Positions 4,704 to 6,659 of a stretch of DNA of 6,659 nucleotides are shown piece by piece; the first letter of the stretch is position 1, and each line of letters begins with the position of its first letter. Position numbers and translations under genes: made by a program. Origin of the DNA: a bacterium (lineage in GTDB: Bacteria > Patescibacteriota > Microgenomatia > Woykebacterales > RBG-16-39-9b); contig JAUYHE010000020.1 of the NCBI GenBank assembly GCA_030690175.1, positions 1 through 6,659 on the forward strand, written 5' to 3'. The notes beneath the pieces are model-generated. The model was not told the origin of the DNA. It was given only the letters and a program-made list of their open reading frames with translations, and searched no databases.

Positions 4704-6659
4704 ATGAGTGAAGCCATTACTATAAAAGTAAACCAACGAATAAATGCAACCGAACTTGCCGAGCAACTAAGCGAGCTAGGTTACGAAAAAATCGGTATCT
4801 CTACCCCGGCCAAGGAAGGACAATTTGCCGCCCGTGGAAACCTGATTGATCTTTGGTTGGAACGTTATAAGACGCCGGTTAGAGTAGATTTGATTGGAGA
4901 GGTAATAGAAAATCTATATTTGTTCAATTCTATTACTCAATCTAAAATAAAAATGCTGAAAGAAGTGTATATTGTTCCTTTTGGCACAACTCCAAAGCTC
5001 GCGCCTGCTTGGACGAAACGAGCAAAGTTTCCTTCGAAAGGCGGGAAGTACGAGCGATTGTTTCTTTCCGAAATTCAAGTCGGCGATCTGGTAGTTCACA
5101 TCGATCACGGAATTGGTAGGTTTTTAGGAATTGTAGATTCAGAGGTTGATTTGCGAAACATTCGCGTTCAAACGCCACTTCCTCCGGAACGGGCGCCTTC
5201 GGACCAAGTTTCTTCAGGTACGCCCCGAACTAAACTCGGGACTAGTGAACGCTCCATTTATTCGCAAAACCAACCTCCCTTATCCGCGTCACAATGTTTA
5301 TTGGTTGAGTATGCCAAAGGCGATAAACTTTATGTTCCCGTAAACCAAATCGAACGACTGACAAAATATATCGGTGCACCAGGTTATAAACCACGTTTGA
5401 ACTCTCTTGGAACTGCTAGTTGGGATCGGATAAAAGCAAAAGTGCAAGAATCGATTGTAAAGACGGCCAGCGATCTTTTGAAACTTTACGCCCAGCGGGA
5501 AATCGCCAAAAGACCGCCGTATTCTCCTGACAGCGCTTGGCAAAGGGGACTCGAAGCTTCTTTCGAGTTTGAAGATACAGCCGATCAGCTACAGGCGGGC
5601 GCAGAAATTAAAAAAGATTTAGAGGGTAGTAAGCCAATGGACCGGGTTTTAGTGGGGGATGTTGGTTTTGGAAAGACTGAAGTGGCTATCCGGGCCGCGT
5701 TTAAAGCGGTTCAGGACTCTCGACAGGTCGCCGTTCTGGTTCCAACAACCATCCTTGCGGAGCAACATTACCATTTGTTCAAAAATCGCTTGCAAGAGTT
5801 TCCTGTGCAAGTGGAAATGCTTTCCCGGTTTCGAACAAAGGGTGCGCAGACGCGTACCTTGGAAAATTTAAAAAAAGGTAACACCGATATTGTGATCGGG
5901 ACTCATCGACTGCTTTCGGGCGACGTAGAGTTCAAAGACCTGGGTTTATTAATAATCGATGAGGAGCATCGCTTTGGAGTGCGTCATAAAGAAAAACTCA
6001 AATCCTTGAGAACAAATGTCGATGTTCTTTCGATGAGCGCGACACCAATTCCTCGTACTTTGCACATGGCGTTGACAAGCCTGCGTGATATATCGATTTT
6101 GCGACAGCCTCCGGCTGGTCGGAGACCAATCGAAACTTTTATTGGTGGGTATGACGATGAAAAAATAAAAACCGCAGTTGAAAGCGAGATAAAAAGAGGG
6201 GGGCAGGTCTATTACGTTTTTAACCGTGTGGCGGCTATTGCAAAAAAAGCGGCCGAAGTGGCCGGCCTAATTCCAAACGCAAGGGTGGTTTTTGCTCATG
6301 GACAAATGTCGGGACCAGAGCTGGAGTCGGTTATGGAGCGGTTTTACTCCGGAGAAGCAGACGTATTGGTTTGCACCACGATTATTGGTTCAGGACTTGA
6401 TATGCCCAATGTAAACACGATTATCATTGAAGACGTCCAAAACTTTGGTCTTGCCGAGCTGTATCAATTGCGCGGCCGGGTGGGACGTAGCGAAAGAGCC
6501 GCCTACGCTTGCCTTTTTTATCCCAAAAATTATGCGCCAGTTGGCGACGTATTGGAAAGGCTGATTGCAATTGGACAATCAAAAGAGCTGGGCGCTGGTT
6601 TCACTTTAGCAAAAAAAGATTTAGAAATTCGTGGCGCCGGCAATTTGCTCGGAACCGCT
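4704..6659 (+). CDS. mfd: Transcription-repair coupling factor Mfd, N-terminally reduced (partial at 3' end)
   Basis: The frame is open from ATG 4704 to the window edge, 652 codons; the C terminus is missing. Mfd binds stalled RNA polymerase, pushes it off DNA and, in standard forms, recruits UvrA. Domain 1b comes first (GQFAARGNLIDLW at 39-51), then the polymerase-interacting CarD-like domain (VGDLVVHIDHGIGR at 126-139 to GDKLYVPV at 206-213), then a RecG-like translocase: Walker A GDVGFGKTE (K324), DEEH at 419-422, SATP at 445-448 and QLRGRVGR at 588-595. The CarD-like domain starts near residue 126 instead of about 480 as in E. coli, so UvrB-like domains 1a and 2 and most of domain 3 are absent. 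An in-frame TAG at 4674-4676 rules out an upstream extension. Odd points are an insert at about 152-196 and IIGSGLDMP in place of the usual IIETGIDIP. No SD is seen. Confidence 0.93.
   Translation, partial: MSEAITIKVNQRINATELAEQLSELGYEKIGISTPAKEGQFAARGNLIDLWLERYKTPVRVDLIGEVIENLYLFNSITQSKIKMLKEVYIVPFGTTPKLAPAWTKRAKFPSKGGKYERLFLSEIQVGDLVVHIDHGIGRFLGIVDSEVDLRNIRVQTPLPPERAPSDQVSSGTPRTKLGTSERSIYSQNQPPLSASQCLLVEYAKGDKLYVPVNQIERLTKYIGAPGYKPRLNSLGTASWDRIKAKVQESIVKTASDLLKLYAQREIAKRPPYSPDSAWQRGLEASFEFEDTADQLQAGAEIKKDLEGSKPMDRVLVGDVGFGKTEVAIRAAFKAVQDSRQVAVLVPTTILAEQHYHLFKNRLQEFPVQVEMLSRFRTKGAQTRTLENLKKGNTDIVIGTHRLLSGDVEFKDLGLLIIDEEHRFGVRHKEKLKSLRTNVDVLSMSATPIPRTLHMALTSLRDISILRQPPAGRRPIETFIGGYDDEKIKTAVESEIKRGGQVYYVFNRVAAIAKKAAEVAGLIPNARVVFAHGQMSGPELESVMERFYSGEADVLVCTTIIGSGLDMPNVNTIIIEDVQNFGLAELYQLRGRVGRSERAAYACLFYPKNYAPVGDVLERLIAIGQSKELGAGFTLAKKDLEIRGAGNLLGTA
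5164..5252 (+). repeat. Palindrome-rich, in-frame extra segment inside mfd
   Basis: The outer arms GCGTTCA (5164-5170) and TGAACGC (5246-5252) are exact reverse complements. They enclose two smaller hairpins: TCCGGAA/TTCGGA (5183-5203, one bulged G) and CCCGA/TCGGG (5224-5240, 7-base loop). The stretch encodes residues 154-183 of Mfd, a Pro/Ser/Thr/Arg-rich segment with no counterpart in standard Mfd proteins, placed between two strands of the CarD-like domain. It looks like a small palindromic element inserted in frame. Confidence 0.4.

Noticed and set aside
5298..5543. Minus-strand open frame of 81 codons, and others nearby (4914-5178)
   Set aside because: All lie opposite mfd, which is open and homologous throughout.
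5659..5871. 70-codon plus-strand frame inside mfd
   Set aside because: Out-of-frame shadow of the Mfd translocase region holding Walker A and following motifs.
1..6659. CRISPR array, toxin-antitoxin pair, transposase or phage genes
   Set aside because: No repeat-spacer pattern, no small paired ORFs of that kind and no recognisable mobile-element protein in any frame.

Overview
This 6.66 kb window looks like chromosomal core DNA from a small-genome bacterium, most plausibly a candidate-phyla-radiation (Patescibacteria) lineage. The reasons are compact spacing, short housekeeping proteins, a stripped-down Mfd, few Shine-Dalgarno (SD) sites in front of core genes and only one UGA stop. No sequence search was possible, so the taxonomy is inference. 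The code appears to be standard bacterial: every recognisable gene is open without in-frame UGA.

Left part (1-2444, plus strand). The last 70 codons of an unidentified gene run to 213 and are followed by a 14-bp hairpin terminator. A good sigma70-type promoter comes next, with its -10 only 6 bp before the ATG of a PHP-domain phosphoesterase (351-1295), so the transcript is probably leaderless. The HIT-family hydrolase (1367-1687), ribosomal protein bS21 (rpsU, 1743-1928) and the 16S rRNA maturation endonuclease YbeY (1941-2402) follow closely. This resembles a shortened form of the rpsU-yqeY-phoH-ybeY neighbourhood of many bacteria. A strong terminator at 2412-2444 closes the unit.

Middle part (2439-4511). 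A two-lobed GNAT acetyltransferase on the minus strand (2439-3254) converges on that terminator. It diverges from pth (peptidyl-tRNA hydrolase, 3308-3832), and the two appear to share one symmetric -10 element. A cupin-domain protein with an unrecognised N-terminal half (3878-4462) follows pth and has its own SD site and terminator.

Right part (4512-6659). A 190-bp intergenic region carries three evenly spaced, alternating copies of GGATGCT, an extended -10 promoter, a 7-codon micro-ORF and a hairpin. It leads into mfd (transcription-repair coupling factor), which runs off the window edge. This Mfd begins at domain 1b, lacks the UvrB-like domains 1a and 2, and has an extra segment of about 45 residues inside its RNA-polymerase-binding domain. 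That segment coincides with a palindrome-rich DNA stretch.

Functionally the core genes serve translation and RNA/DNA quality control: ribosome assembly (rpsU, ybeY), rescue of peptidyl-tRNA (pth) and clearing of stalled polymerase (mfd). The GNAT and cupin genes look accessory; they start with GTG behind SD sites, unlike their SD-less core neighbours. No defence system, CRISPR array, transposase, tRNA or rRNA was seen.
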